Part shown: positions 44,397 to 53,539 of the stretch, one piece after another
Layout: every line of letters begins with the position of its first letter
How positions within the stretch are numbered: position 1 is the first letter of the stretch
NCBI RefSeq assembly: GCF_017814945.1
Contig: NZ_JAGIPX010000001.1
Span: forward strand, 1-64,000
Length of the DNA: 64,000 nucleotides
Direction: 5' to 3'
Origin: Paraburkholderia sp. LEh10
GTDB taxonomy: Bacteria > Pseudomonadota > Gammaproteobacteria > Burkholderiales > Burkholderiaceae
Notes under the pieces: model-generated
The model's input: only the letters and a program-made list of their open reading frames with translations
Told to the model about the DNA's origin: nothing
The model's database searches: none
Position numbers and translations under genes: made by a program

Positions 44397-45770
44397 TCAC
44401 TCGTCGGCCAGTGGCGAGTGCGACGTCTCGCGGCTGCCGATCATCGCAACCAGTGCGACGCCCGACGCCGCGACCAGATACCATGCAGGCGCGAGTTTGC
44501 TTCCCGTTGCGCCGATCAGCCAGGTCGCGACCAGCGGCGCAGTGCCGCCGAACAACGCGTTCGCGGCATTGAAGCAGAATGCAAAGCCGCTATAGCGCAC
44601 GCGCGTCGGAAAGATTTCGGCAAGAAAACACGGCAGCGTGCCGTCGTTCATCGTCAACAGCGCGCCGAACGCAATCTGTATCGCGACGATCGTCATGAAG
44701 CCCGCACCCGCCAGGCCCTTGAAGAGCGGCACCGTCAATACGGCGAAGAGCACCGATGCGCCGATCAGCATCGACTTGCGGCCGATACGGTCCGACAACG
44801 TGCCCATCACGAATATCAACCCGACATAAGCCGTCAGCGAGATCGTCGCGGCAATGAACGAAGCGGTCTCGTCCATGCCCAGTTCAGTCGACAGATACGT
44901 CGGCATATAGCTCAGTACCAGATAGAACGCGACGGCATTCAGGCACGTCACGCCGAATGCGATCAACATTTTCGCGCGATGTTTGCCGAGAAGTTCGGCG
45001 ATCGGTGCGCGCGCGACCTGCTGGTCCTGTTCGAGTGCTTTGAAACGCGGCGTGTCTTCCAGCCGCACGCGGATGTACCGGCCGATCAGCCCGAACGGCG
45101 CAGCAAGCAGAAACGGCAGACGCCATCCAAAACTGTGCAACTGGTCGCTGTCGAGCACCGCATGCAGCACGGCGATGAGGATCGAACCGAACAGCAGCCC
45201 TGCCGCCGTGCTCGCGGGCACGATACTCGTGTAGACCCCGCGGCGATTTGCCGGTGCATATTCCGCCAGAAACGCCGATGCGCCCGCGTATTCGCCCGAC
45301 GCCGAAAAGCCCTGAATCACGCGCACCAGCAGGAGCAGAACGGGCGCAAGCATGCCGACCTGCGCATAGGTCGGCAGCAGCGCAATCGCGAAGGTCGAAC
45401 AGGACATGATGAGAATCGAGAGCGACAGCGACGTGCGCCGCCCCACCTTGTCGCCGAAGTGCCCCCACACGATACCGCCGACCGGCCGTACGATAAACGA
45501 AATCGCGAATACGCCATACGCGGCCAGCAAACCCGTGGTTCCATCCGTCTTCGGAAAGAACACGATCGCAATGACGGTCGCGAGATAACCATACGACGCG
45601 TAGTCGAACCATTCGACGAAGTTGCCGATAAAGCTCGCCCATGCCGCGCGTTTCAGCAGCTTCGGATCGACGGTTTCGTTCATCGCATCCGATGCGCTGC
45701 CATCACTCGCGCCCGAAGGCGCAATGACAGCGGCCACAGATTCACCCGAAAAGATTCTTCTCGTACTCAT
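44397..45770 (-). CDS. MFS transporter, metabolite:H+ symporter (MHS) type
   Basis: The 457-residue protein has an N-terminal soluble segment, then KRAAWASFIGNFVEWFDYAS, the hallmark of the MHS group (ProP/KgtP/ShiA). RPVGGIVWGHFGDKVGRRTS, RVIQGFSASGEYAGASAFLA and YIRVRLEDTPRF also fit. Such carriers import proline, betaine and dicarboxylates. GGAG precedes the ATG. In this array it is a candidate sarcosine, creatine or betaine importer, complementing the NCS1 permease upstream. Confidence 0.87.
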   Translation of the reverse strand: MSTRRIFSGESVAAVIAPSGASDGSASDAMNETVDPKLLKRAAWASFIGNFVEWFDYASYGYLATVIAIVFFPKTDGTTGLLAAYGVFAISFIVRPVGGIVWGHFGDKVGRRTSLSLSILIMSCSTFAIALLPTYAQVGMLAPVLLLLVRVIQGFSASGEYAGASAFLAEYAPANRRGVYTSIVPASTAAGLLFGSILIAVLHAVLDSDQLHSFGWRLPFLLAAPFGLIGRYIRVRLEDTPRFKALEQDQQVARAPIAELLGKHRAKMLIAFGVTCLNAVAFYLVLSYMPTYLSTELGMDETASFIAATISLTAYVGLIFVMGTLSDRIGRKSMLIGASVLFAVLTVPLFKGLAGAGFMTIVAIQIAFGALLTMNDGTLPCFLAEIFPTRVRYSGFAFCFNAANALFGGTAPLVATWLIGATGSKLAPAWYLVAASGVALVAMIGSRETSHSPLADE

Positions 45771-45850
45771 TGACGCTCTCCAGACCTGATGATGCGGTGA
45801 CGGTTTGCGGGCGGCAAGTTGCGCCCGCGTGTGAGTTCGGCGCTTCGATA

Positions 45851-47326
45851 TCAGATCGAGCTGGAATGCGCGTCGCCCTGCAGACGATCGGCAGCCGATG
45901 TAGTTTGAAAGAGCGGGTGCCGGCGGGCGAGCAGGAAGTAGGCGATACCACCCGTCAACAGCGAGAATTCGAAGCTCAGGTCGCCCCAGCGGAGATAGTC
46001 GTGCATCAGCGGGCTCACGTACGTCGGCGAATTCGAGAACACGATCGACGCGACGATCCCCAGCATCCACGCGACGATGCCGGGCCAGAACACGCCACCC
46101 GTGTACCAGTACGCGCCGCTGCCCCACTTCATCCAGTCGTCGGTGCGGTAGCGGCCGCCGCGCATGAAGTAATCGACGACGACGATCGCGGCCCACGGCG
46201 CAGTCCAGAACACCATGTAGTTAAGAAACACCTGGTACATATCGAAGAACTGGCCGTAGAACACGGTAACGACGCGGAACGTGAGCGTGAAGAGCGCAAT
46301 GATGGCAAGCGACGTAATGCGGTTGATCGGAATGCGCAGCGCCAGCAGCCCGAGACCCGCCGTGTAACCGTTCGGCACGTTGGCCGCAATGCCGCCCAGG
46401 ATGATCGCGAACAGCAGCGGCACGATGAACCACGTCGGCAGAAAGCGCGACAGCTGGCTGACGGGATCGTCGCCGAGCGACCCGCCGAGCGCCGTCGCGA
46501 ACAGCACGCCGATCACCTCGCAAAACGTCAGCGCGACGAACTGCCCGCCGCCCGCCGCAAGCACGATCTTTTTCCAGCTGGTTTCGGCGGGAAAATAGCG
46601 GCTATAGTCAGATGCGAAATTGGCCCAGCCGATCGGGTAAGCGAACACGATACCCATTGCGATCAGCCACGTGCTGAGCGAGCCGCCGCCATGGTTGACC
46701 TGCAATGCGATCGCGAGACTCATATGCGGCAACACGAACGCGGCGAGTCCTGCGAAGAGTACTGCGAGCACGATCGCAATCCACTTCTCCGCTGCGATGA
46801 TCGTCGCGTGACCGAAGATTGCGAGCACGATCTCCGCCGCGAGAATGATGGCAAGCGACACCCACACCACCGCATGACTCTGAAATCCGCCCATTTTCAG
46901 CAGCGTTTCGAGCGCCTGGGTGGCAACGACCGAGTTGATCGAAAACCAGCTCAGCGCCGAAATCAGGCTGACGGTTTTCGGCAGAAACGAACCCAGTTGC
47001 CCAAACGAACTGCGCGACGTCATGATGCCGGACGTGCCCGTTTTCGGTCCCATGATGGTGGTCAGCCCGAGCACGAAACAGCCGAGCGCATTGCCGACCA
47101 GAATCGCCAGCAAGGCCTGCCAGAGCGATAGCCCCTGAGAAAGTGCCAGCGCGCCCGTCACCACGACCACGTAATTCGTGTTTGCACCGATCCACATCTT
47201 GAAGAGTTCGGCTGGTGTGCCATGCCTGTCTTCGCGGGGGATCGGATCGATTGCGTGCTGCTCGATGCTCCACGCCTTGTCGGCGTCCACTCCCTGTCGT
47301 GCCTGCCTGCTTTCACGGGTGCTCAT
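45851..47326 (-). CDS. NCS1-family permease (CodB-like), probable creatinine transporter
   Basis: The 491-residue protein has about twelve helices and NCS1 landmarks: TPAELFKMWIGANTNYVVVV near the start, then GPKTGTSGIMTSRSSFGQLG and LSWFSINSVVATQALE. NCS1 carriers move cytosine, purines, hydantoins and allantoin. Creatinine is a similar cyclic amide, and this gene is 16 bases from creatininase, so creatinine uptake is a reasonable inference. GAGGAG precedes the chosen ATG; the frame is open 13 codons further upstream. Confidence 0.85.
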   Translation of the reverse strand: MSTRESRQARQGVDADKAWSIEQHAIDPIPREDRHGTPAELFKMWIGANTNYVVVVTGALALSQGLSLWQALLAILVGNALGCFVLGLTTIMGPKTGTSGIMTSRSSFGQLGSFLPKTVSLISALSWFSINSVVATQALETLLKMGGFQSHAVVWVSLAIILAAEIVLAIFGHATIIAAEKWIAIVLAVLFAGLAAFVLPHMSLAIALQVNHGGGSLSTWLIAMGIVFAYPIGWANFASDYSRYFPAETSWKKIVLAAGGGQFVALTFCEVIGVLFATALGGSLGDDPVSQLSRFLPTWFIVPLLFAIILGGIAANVPNGYTAGLGLLALRIPINRITSLAIIALFTLTFRVVTVFYGQFFDMYQVFLNYMVFWTAPWAAIVVVDYFMRGGRYRTDDWMKWGSGAYWYTGGVFWPGIVAWMLGIVASIVFSNSPTYVSPLMHDYLRWGDLSFEFSLLTGGIAYFLLARRHPLFQTTSAADRLQGDAHSSSI

Positions 47327-47342
47327 CGCTCTCTCCTCGCAT

Positions 47343-48137
47343 TCAGGCTTGCGATGCTTTCGCACGCGCTAGCCAACCTTCGCCCAATGCCTGCGAAATC
47401 CCTTCCACGCAAACGTCGAATAGCAACTTCCCCTTGTCGGCCGTCGCGGCTGCCGCGGAGGACAGACAGCCCGACGCGGGCGTCCATTCCGGTATCGTCG
47501 GGAACACGTCGTACGGCGGGAAGGTCGCCGCCGCATGCGTGGGCACTTTCGACAGATCGACGAGATGCGGATGCAGATGCAGCATCAGCGACGTTTCCAG
47601 CACGCCGCCATGCTCGACGGCCCAGCCCGGAAAACCTTCCGGATAGATACGGGCAATCGTTTCTTCCGTGACGAAGTCCCAGTACGACAGCATCACCACC
47701 TGCACGTCGTGAACGCCTTCCCAGCGCAACTCGCGCAACGCGAGATCGATCCCCTCGACGGCGAACATCGAGTTCTCGAAGTGGCCGTTGATCAGACAGA
47801 CCTTGCGTGCGCCGTGACGCGCGAATTCCTTCAGAATGTCTTTCACGGTCGACGACAACGTATGGCCGTCGAGACTCGTCGTGCCGCACAGATGGTTGCC
47901 GCCGCCACTCTTTTGCTGCGACTTGTAGCCATAGGCAATGGCAGGCGCGACGAGCGCGTCGATGTTCTGCGCAACCGCGATGCCGATCGCCGTCGGCAGC
48001 AGCACATCGGGGTTCATCGACATATGCGGGCCGTGCTGTTCGAGTGCGCCGAGCGGAATCAGCACGGGCCAGCCGTCGCCGATACGACGCGCGTAATCGG
48101 GCGCCGCGAGTTCTCCTATCACCACGCTCTGTTTCAT
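47343..48137 (-). CDS. Creatininase (creatinine amidohydrolase)
   Basis: The 264-residue enzyme has every metal ligand of Pseudomonas creatininase, offset by one: Glu33 and His35 in GALEQHGPHM, Asp44 in MNPDVLLPTA, His119 and Glu121 in LINGHFENSM. Long conserved stretches (YGYKSQQKSGGGNH, TTSLDGHTL, VVMLSYWDFV) place it with true creatininases rather than the broader mycofactocin or riboflavin-type members. It interconverts creatinine and creatine. GGAGGAG precedes the ATG. It lies between glyA and the NCS1 permease in the creatinine array. Confidence 0.93.
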   Translation of the reverse strand: MKQSVVIGELAAPDYARRIGDGWPVLIPLGALEQHGPHMSMNPDVLLPTAIGIAVAQNIDALVAPAIAYGYKSQQKSGGGNHLCGTTSLDGHTLSSTVKDILKEFARHGARKVCLINGHFENSMFAVEGIDLALRELRWEGVHDVQVVMLSYWDFVTEETIARIYPEGFPGWAVEHGGVLETSLMLHLHPHLVDLSKVPTHAAATFPPYDVFPTIPEWTPASGCLSSAAAATADKGKLLFDVCVEGISQALGEGWLARAKASQA

Positions 48138-48164
48138 GTGAGTCTCCTCCTGGATACGTGTCCC

Positions 48165-49424
48165 TTATAAGCCGCTATATACGGGCAAGCGCGCGCAGAG
48201 CTGCGCGACCTGCTCGCGCACGCGTGCTTCCGTCTGCGCGTCGCCGAGGCGATCGAGCACGTCGCATACGAGGGCAGCCGTCAGCCGCGCATCGTTCTCG
48301 TCGAAACCGCGCGTGGTCATTGCAGGCGTGCCGATGCGGATGCCGCTCGTCACGAACGGCGACTGCGGATCGTTGGGCACCGCGTTCTTGTTCACCGTGA
48401 TGTGCGCGCGGCCAAGCGCGGCGTCGGCGTCTTTGCCCGTGATGCCCTTGTTCACGAGATCGACGAGGAACAGGTGATCGTCCGTGCCGCCCGACACCAC
48501 CTTATAACCGCGCTCGATGAAAACGCTCACCATCGCGCGCGCATTCGCCAGTGTCTGCTTCTGATAGGCAACGAATTCCGCGCCGAGCGCTTCGCGAAAC
48601 GCCACCGCTTTCGCGGCAATCACATGCATCAGCGGGCCGCCTTGCGTGCCGGGAAAGACCATGGCGTTGAGCTTCTTTTCGATAGCCTCGTTAGCGCGCG
48701 CCAGAATCAGGCCGCCGCGCGGACCGCGCAAGGTCTTGTGCGTGGTCGTGGTCACGACGTCCGCGAGCGGAACCGGGTTCGGATAAAGCCCGGCAGCAAC
48801 GAGTCCCGCCACATGCGCCATGTCGACGAACAACAACGCGCCGATGCTGTCCGCGATCTCGCGGAAGCGCGCGAAATCGAGCACTCGCGAATAGGCCGAA
48901 AAACCCGCGACGATCATTTTCGGCTTATGCTCCAGCGCGAGCCGTTCGACTTCGTCGTAATCGATCAGCCCGCTCTGCGCATCGATGCCGTACTGCACCG
49001 CGTTGAACACCTTGCCCGAGAACGACACCTTCGCGCCGTGCGTCAGATGGCCGCCGTGCGCGAGGCTCATGCCGAGTATCGTGTCGCCCGGCGTGAGCAG
49101 CGCGAGATACACCGCCGCGTTGGCCTGCGAGCCGCTATGCGGCTGCACGTTTGCATAGGCCGCGCCGAAGAGCTGCTTCGCGCGTTCGATTGCCAGCGTT
49201 TCGACCACGTCGACATGCTCGCAGCCGCCGTAATAACGCTTGCCGGGATAGCCCTCCGCGTACTTGTTGGTCAGCACCGAACCCTGTGCTTCGAGCACGC
49301 GCGGGCTCGCATAGTTTTCCGATGCGATCAGCTCGATGTGCGCTTCCTGCCGCTGCCGTTCGAGCAGCATTGCGGCAGACAATTCCGGATCAAAGCCTGC
49401 GATCGTCTGTTCTTTCGAGAACAT
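48165..49424 (-). CDS. glyA: Serine hydroxymethyltransferase
   Basis: The 419-residue PLP enzyme carries the SHMT signature: the PLP lysine in [15 protein letters not shown], plus [20 protein letters not shown] near the start and [20 protein letters not shown] precedes the ATG. It converts glycine and methylene-tetrahydrofolate to serine. Its location between creatinase and creatininase shows it is a pathway-dedicated copy: sarcosine from creatine yields glycine and a one-carbon unit that this enzyme can merge. A housekeeping glyA is presumably elsewhere. Confidence 0.95.
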   Translation of the reverse strand: MFSKEQTIAGFDPELSAAMLLERQRQEAHIELIASENYASPRVLEAQGSVLTNKYAEGYPGKRYYGGCEHVDVVETLAIERAKQLFGAAYANVQPHSGSQANAAVYLALLTPGDTILGMSLAHGGHLTHGAKVSFSGKVFNAVQYGIDAQSGLIDYDEVERLALEHKPKMIVAGFSAYSRVLDFARFREIADSIGALLFVDMAHVAGLVAAGLYPNPVPLADVVTTTTHKTLRGPRGGLILARANEAIEKKLNAMVFPGTQGGPLMHVIAAKAVAFREALGAEFVAYQKQTLANARAMVSVFIERGYKVVSGGTDDHLFLVDLVNKGITGKDADAALGRAHITVNKNAVPNDPQSPFVTSGIRIGTPAMTTRGFDENDARLTAALVCDVLDRLGDAQTEARVREQVAQLCARLPVYSGL

Positions 49425-49450
49425 CTGTGAAGCCTCCTGCTTTTCGAGTC

Positions 49451-49475
49451 GTCTGCGGCGGCGCGCGCCGCAGAC
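49451..49475. other. Intercistronic hairpin between creatinase and glyA
   Basis: GTCTGCGGCG and CGCCGCAGAC form a perfect 10-bp stem with a 5-base loop. There is no T-run on the minus-strand exit side, so it is unlikely to be a full terminator. It may stabilise the upstream message or set the relative levels of creatinase and GlyA. Confidence 0.55.
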
Positions 49476-49493
49476 CGGTCCGTCAATGAGCCG

Positions 49494-50705
49494 TCAGGCC
49501 TTGATGATGTTTTTCTCCGGCCCGTACGGGAAGCCGGTGATGTTCGTTGCGCCCTTCTCGCCGATCACGAGAATGTCGTGCTCGCGATAACCGCCTGCGC
49601 CCGGCTTGCCTTCGGGCAGCATGATCATCGGTTCCATCGACACGACCATGTTCGGTTCGAGCACCGTCTCGATGTCTTCGCGCAATTCGAGCCCAGCTTC
49701 GCGCCCGTAGTAATGCGACAGCACGCCGAACGAATGACCGTAACCGAACGTGCGGTACTCGAGCAGACCGTACTCGGCGTAGATCTTGTTGAGTTCGTTG
49801 GCGATATCGCAGCAGCGCGCGCCCGGCTTGATCAGCTTGAGGCCTGCTTCATGCACTTCGACATTGATCTTCCACAGACGCAGATGCTCGTCGGAACAGT
49901 GATCGAAGAACATCGTGCGTTCGAGCGCCGTGTAGTAGCCGGCGATCATCGAAAAGCAGTTCAGGCTCAGGATGTCGCCCTTCTGAACCTTGCGCGTCGT
50001 CACCGGGTTGTGCGCGCCGTCCGTGTTGATGCCGGACTGGAACCACGTCCACGTATCCATCAGCTCCGAGTCGGGGAAGCGGCGGGCAATTTCGCGCACC
50101 ATTGCCTGCGTCGATGCGAGCGCCACTTCATGCTCGGGCACACCTTCGTGAACGGCGGCGGCGAGCGCCGCGCCGCCCACGTCGCACACATTCGCCCCGT
50201 GCTTGATTACTTCGATTTCTTCCGCCGACTTGATCATGCGCATGCGCATCGTCTGCGCGCTGATATCGACGAACTCGACGGACGGCAGTGCGGCCTTCAG
50301 CTTGTGCAGTACCTCGACGGGGATCTGATCGAATTCGACGCCGACGCGACCCTTGTTGTCGATCTCGCCCTGCACCGCGCGGAAGAAGTTATCGCGCTGC
50401 CAGTCGGTATAGACGATGTTGTAATCGCCGACCGTACGGCGCCACGGCTGGCCGCCGTCGATATTCGCCGAAATCGACACGACTTTCTTTTCCGTCACGA
50501 CGAGTCCGTACTTGCGGCCGAACGAGCAATAGAGAAAGTCTGCGTAATAGTTGATGTTGTGATACGAGGTGAACAGCACCGCGTCGATGTTCTCGCGCGC
50601 CATCAGATCGCGCAGCTTGCCATGGCGGTTCGCGTATTCGGCATCGGAGAACGTATGCTTTACTTTCTCGCCATTCTCGATACGGATCAGGCTCTCCTGT
50701 TTCAT
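49494..50705 (-). CDS. Creatinase (creatine amidinohydrolase)
   Basis: The 403-residue enzyme has the exact length of Pseudomonas putida creatinase and its active-site residues at the same numbers: His232 (NTDGAHNPVT), Glu262 (YTALERTMF) and Glu358 (VSMEPMIML). The N-terminal domain (FTSYHNINYYADFLYCSFGR) and the pita-bread C-terminal domain are complete. It hydrolyses creatine to sarcosine and urea without metal. GAGGAG precedes the ATG, and 160 bases separate it from the upstream GlxA regulator, leaving room for a promoter. It is the key enzyme of the array. Confidence 0.95.
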   Translation of the reverse strand: MKQESLIRIENGEKVKHTFSDAEYANRHGKLRDLMARENIDAVLFTSYHNINYYADFLYCSFGRKYGLVVTEKKVVSISANIDGGQPWRRTVGDYNIVYTDWQRDNFFRAVQGEIDNKGRVGVEFDQIPVEVLHKLKAALPSVEFVDISAQTMRMRMIKSAEEIEVIKHGANVCDVGGAALAAAVHEGVPEHEVALASTQAMVREIARRFPDSELMDTWTWFQSGINTDGAHNPVTTRKVQKGDILSLNCFSMIAGYYTALERTMFFDHCSDEHLRLWKINVEVHEAGLKLIKPGARCCDIANELNKIYAEYGLLEYRTFGYGHSFGVLSHYYGREAGLELREDIETVLEPNMVVSMEPMIMLPEGKPGAGGYREHDILVIGEKGATNITGFPYGPEKNIIKA

Positions 50706-50865
50706 TCGCTCAACTCCTCAGTGAAAAAACGAGTGGGTGTGAGCGGATGTTAGAAGTCTGACGGTTCGGAAGTTTTCTTGATTCGACAGGCGACTCTCTA
50801 AAATCGACATTGAGGGTTAACCACCACGAACGCAAGCAGGCACGACGCTGCGTGCTGCTCAACGC

Positions 50866-51885
50866 TCAAAGCGCGTTCTGGTATCGGCGCCGGTCGGCGA
50901 TCGGCGAGATGCGGAACTGCGCCCTGTAGCGCGTTGAAAAATGCGTGAGCGATGTGAACCCGGTGCGCGCGCAAACCTCTTCGAGTGGCCTGGCGGTGCG
51001 ATAGAGCAATTGCCTCGCGCGCAACAGCCGGATTTCCAAATACGCCTGCGCGGGCGTCTTACCGATGCGCTCCTGGAACCAGCGTTCAAGTTGCCGTTGG
51101 GACACGTCAAGAAATGCCGCAATTTCGACGACGGAAAGCGGTTCTTCGACATTGCTCTCCATCACCTGCAATGCCTCGTCGAGCTTCGCGTGTTCCGCGC
51201 CGATGTACTGCCGCAGCGATGTCACCTGACGCTGCTCATGCGTGCGCCGTTCGGCGACCAGCAGTTCGAGCACACGCGCCGCAAGCGAAGCACTGCCCGG
51301 CGCGCTGCCAAGCAGATGCACCATCAGATCGAGAGGCGCGACGCCGCCGCTGCAGCTGTAGCGGTCGCGGTCGACTTCGTAAAGGCGGTTGGATACCGTG
51401 AGTTTCGGAAACTGTTCCAGCAGGACGTCCTGATCTTCCCAGTGAATCGTGCAGCGATATCCATTGAGCAGACCGGCGCGCGCGAGGAAATAGCTGCCCG
51501 TGTCGAGGCCGCCGAGCGCGGTGCCATGACGTGCCTGCAAGCGCAGCCAGTCGAGAATCGCGCCGATGCCTTTGCGCGGAATCGGGTTCGGGCCGACGAC
51601 GAACACCGCGTCGAACTTTTCGGCATCGGCCATTTGCAAGTCGGGCATCACGCGGATGCCGTCACTCGAACGCACGTGGTCGCCGTTGGTGCCGATCAGC
51701 TGATATTGGTAGACGGGCCGCTCGACCAGCATGTTCGCGATCCGCAGCGGGTCAACTGCCGTGCCGAGCGCGATTAGCGAAAAGTTGTCCAGCAGCAGAA
51801 ACCCATAGCGGGTGATGCGGAGATCATGCAAACCCGCATCGATATGATTGTCAGGAGGTTCCATTTCAGGCCAGGTGATTCCCAT
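50866..51885 (-). CDS. GlxA-family AraC-type regulator
   Basis: The 339-residue protein has a DJ-1/PfpI-like domain (LRITRYGFLLLDNFSLIALG, then GTALGGLDTGSYFLARAGLL, where the usual nucleophile Cys is Thr/Gly-like) and an AraC domain (VVEIAAFLDVSQRQLERWFQ, then LEEVCARTGFTSLTHFSTRY). It is close to the GbdR/CdhR group that governs choline, carnitine and related amine catabolism. Its position directly upstream of creatinase on the same strand makes it the likely activator of the creatinine array, sensing creatine or sarcosine; this is inferred. Confidence 0.88.
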   Translation of the reverse strand: MGITWPEMEPPDNHIDAGLHDLRITRYGFLLLDNFSLIALGTAVDPLRIANMLVERPVYQYQLIGTNGDHVRSSDGIRVMPDLQMADAEKFDAVFVVGPNPIPRKGIGAILDWLRLQARHGTALGGLDTGSYFLARAGLLNGYRCTIHWEDQDVLLEQFPKLTVSNRLYEVDRDRYSCSGGVAPLDLMVHLLGSAPGSASLAARVLELLVAERRTHEQRQVTSLRQYIGAEHAKLDEALQVMESNVEEPLSVVEIAAFLDVSQRQLERWFQERIGKTPAQAYLEIRLLRARQLLYRTARPLEEVCARTGFTSLTHFSTRYRAQFRISPIADRRRYQNAL

Positions 51886-51918
51886 CGACGGCGATTCGCA
51901 AAGCGCGTCCTGATACGG

Positions 51919-52170
51919 TTACCGTTTGTCGGTGACGACGTTTCCCTTTCGTTCATGAAAAGCCGGCAACCGCCATCCAAAGTAAAGCGAGGCAAGACGG
52001 ACTGCTACACGGACGAGCGTGGCGAACCACGGTGTCCACCCGTTCGTCCACTCTAAATAAGACAACCCCGTCTGAACTGCCGCGCCGAGCAACGCCGTCG
52101 ACGCGTAGATTTCGCGCTCGAGGTCGTGCGCAAAGCAGGATTCGAGACCGGCGCGAACTTCGATCAATGG
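51919..52170 (-). pseudogene. C-terminal fragment of a TRIC/UPF0126 membrane protein
   Basis: The readable frame includes LEREIYASTALLGAAVQTGL and RVAVRLASLYFGWRLPAFHE, the end of UPF0126 (trimeric intracellular cation channel-like) proteins, which are normally about 205 residues. The N-terminal four helices are missing and the best start is a TTG with no ribosome site. A neighbouring frame starting MSTLIKAMASAIEGLLPG at 52237 overlaps it and may be a separate remnant. I read the region as decayed. Confidence 0.55.
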
Positions 52171-52273
52171 TTGACGTTTCGAGCCCTGGTAAAAGGCCTT
52201 CGATTGCGCTTGCCATTGCCTTGATCAGTGTTGACATGACGACTCCTTGATCACACAGTGGCCGGTGGAACCA

Positions 52274-52720
52274 CTATGCGGGAGTGCGCTGTTCATTGCT
52301 GTCGAGCAGGCTGCGAGCAAGCTTGTCGAGCAGCTTTTCAAGCGACTTACGCTCGCTCGCACTGAGTGCCTTGACCAGTTCGCTTTCCAGTTCTATACCC
52401 AGCGCTTCCGAGTCTCGCGCGACCTTAAACCCGTAAGGAGTAGCGCGCAACGCAACGCTGCGGCGATCCGCTGCGTGCGTGTCGCGACCGATCAGATCCC
52501 GCGCTTCGAGGTTGGCGAGAATTTTCGAAAGCAGCGTCTTCTCGATCAGCGCACGCTGCGACACTTCTTTTGGCGTGATGTCAGGTTCAGAACACACAAG
52601 CCGCAGGACGCGCAACGCGCGAACATCGAGATTCCACTGCTCGCGATATACCGCATTGGCCCTGCTGATCAGCAACTCGCTGGTGAGATCCAGTCTGAAG
52701 GTCAGAAAGTCCGAATACAA
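52274..52720 (-). CDS. MarR-family transcriptional regulator
   Basis: The protein has the MarR winged helix (LDVRALRVLRLVCSEPDITP, then VSQRALIEKTLLSKILANLE and the DRRSVALRATPYG wing). An in-frame ATG exists 16 codons upstream, but it overlaps a TATAAT that pairs with TTGAAA at a 16-base spacing, so it would lie in the promoter. I therefore prefer the TTG after GGGAGGGAG, giving 148 residues, the usual family length. A TTGAA-TTT-TTCAA palindrome overlaps the -35, consistent with autorepression. Targets are unknown. Confidence 0.8.
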   Translation of the reverse strand: MYSDFLTFRLDLTSELLISRANAVYREQWNLDVRALRVLRLVCSEPDITPKEVSQRALIEKTLLSKILANLEARDLIGRDTHAADRRSVALRATPYGFKVARDSEALGIELESELVKALSASERKSLEKLLDKLARSLLDSNEQRTPA

Positions 52721-52781
52721 GTTCGCTCCCTCCCGTCCGCCCGGCAATCTGTCAGCCGAAACTGTCATTATAGGATTTTAA

Positions 52782-52794
52782 TTGAATTTTTCAA
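52782..52794. promoter_or_regulatory. MarR-type operator TTGAA-TTT-TTCAA over the promoter
   Basis: The perfect 5-bp inverted arms overlap the -35 hexamer of the marR-type gene promoter (minus strand TTGAAA, 16 bases, TATAAT). Position and symmetry fit autorepression. Confidence 0.5.
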
Positions 52795-52910
52795 CTATTT
52801 ATTGTTTGACACGTCCCGATCAAGTTGGGCTCATGCCTATTGGTCGATTTGTAGGTGACAGCTACCGTCGCAAAATGCACTGAGAACAAGGGGATACCAC
52901 GCATGCCCCC

Positions 52911-53243
52911 CTACCATCTGTAATATGCAGGCCCCGGATAGCCGTAGTAGTACGCCGGGTAGCCGTAATAAATAGGGTTGGGATAGTATGCGGGCGGCGG
53001 CACGGACACGAACGTGCAGTTCTGGCCCGATGACGGCAGGGCATTTGGAGTTGTCGCCGCGCCGACGCGGCTGCTCGCCAAAGCCGGTTGCTGACCCTCA
53101 GCCGATGCTGCCGCTGCGCTGGTACAGGCGTAGTAGCCACCCGCGCCCGGATAGTAGCTGTATGGGCCATAGTAGACACACCCCCATAGCGTCAGTGCAC
53201 ACACCGCAGCAATTGCCCGACCGATGATCTTTGCGCGAAGCAT
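52911..53243 (-). CDS. Tyr/Pro-rich putative lipoprotein
   Basis: The 110-residue product starts MLRAKIIGRAIAAVCALTLW followed by GCVYYGPY. The lipobox LTLWGC predicts lipidation at about Cys22. The C-terminus is unusually rich in Tyr, Pro and Gly (PAYYPNPIYYGYPAYYYGYP). AGGAGG precedes the ATG. Such Tyr/Gly/Pro tails are seen in small envelope proteins of Burkholderia; function unknown. Confidence 0.7.
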   Translation of the reverse strand: MLRAKIIGRAIAAVCALTLWGCVYYGPYSYYPGAGGYYACTSAAAASAEGQQPALASSRVGAATTPNALPSSGQNCTFVSVPPPAYYPNPIYYGYPAYYYGYPGPAYYRW

Positions 53244-53539
53244 AGCCCCTCCTCGCGTCGTCGATTCGCTGAAGCGTCGCGGTTCGCGGCGCAGGCCTGC
53301 ATCCATTTTAGACTGGACGGCTTAACACGACGACTGGAGCCGGCTCGATTGCAGCACGGTCATGCGTTCGCCACTCATGGGAGGCGATATGTCGAAAGCT
53401 GCGGCGATGGAACTGCCGAGCAGCTGTACCTTGGTGAGTGCCTTCCGACCGGCGTTGCAGGTGACGCGATTCAGTGGGGCGATCAGACGGGACCGGCATG
53501 ACCCCGCTGACGGTCTGGGACTGGGAGCTATATTCAGGA

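Noticed and set aside
44418..47131. Two plus-strand open frames of about 450 codons each
   Set aside because: They mirror the MHS and NCS1 transporter genes, which have full membrane topology and motifs; the mirrored frames have none.
49451..49475. Rho-independent terminator between creatinase and glyA
   Set aside because: The stem is strong but no T-run follows on the transcribed side; listed as an intercistronic hairpin.
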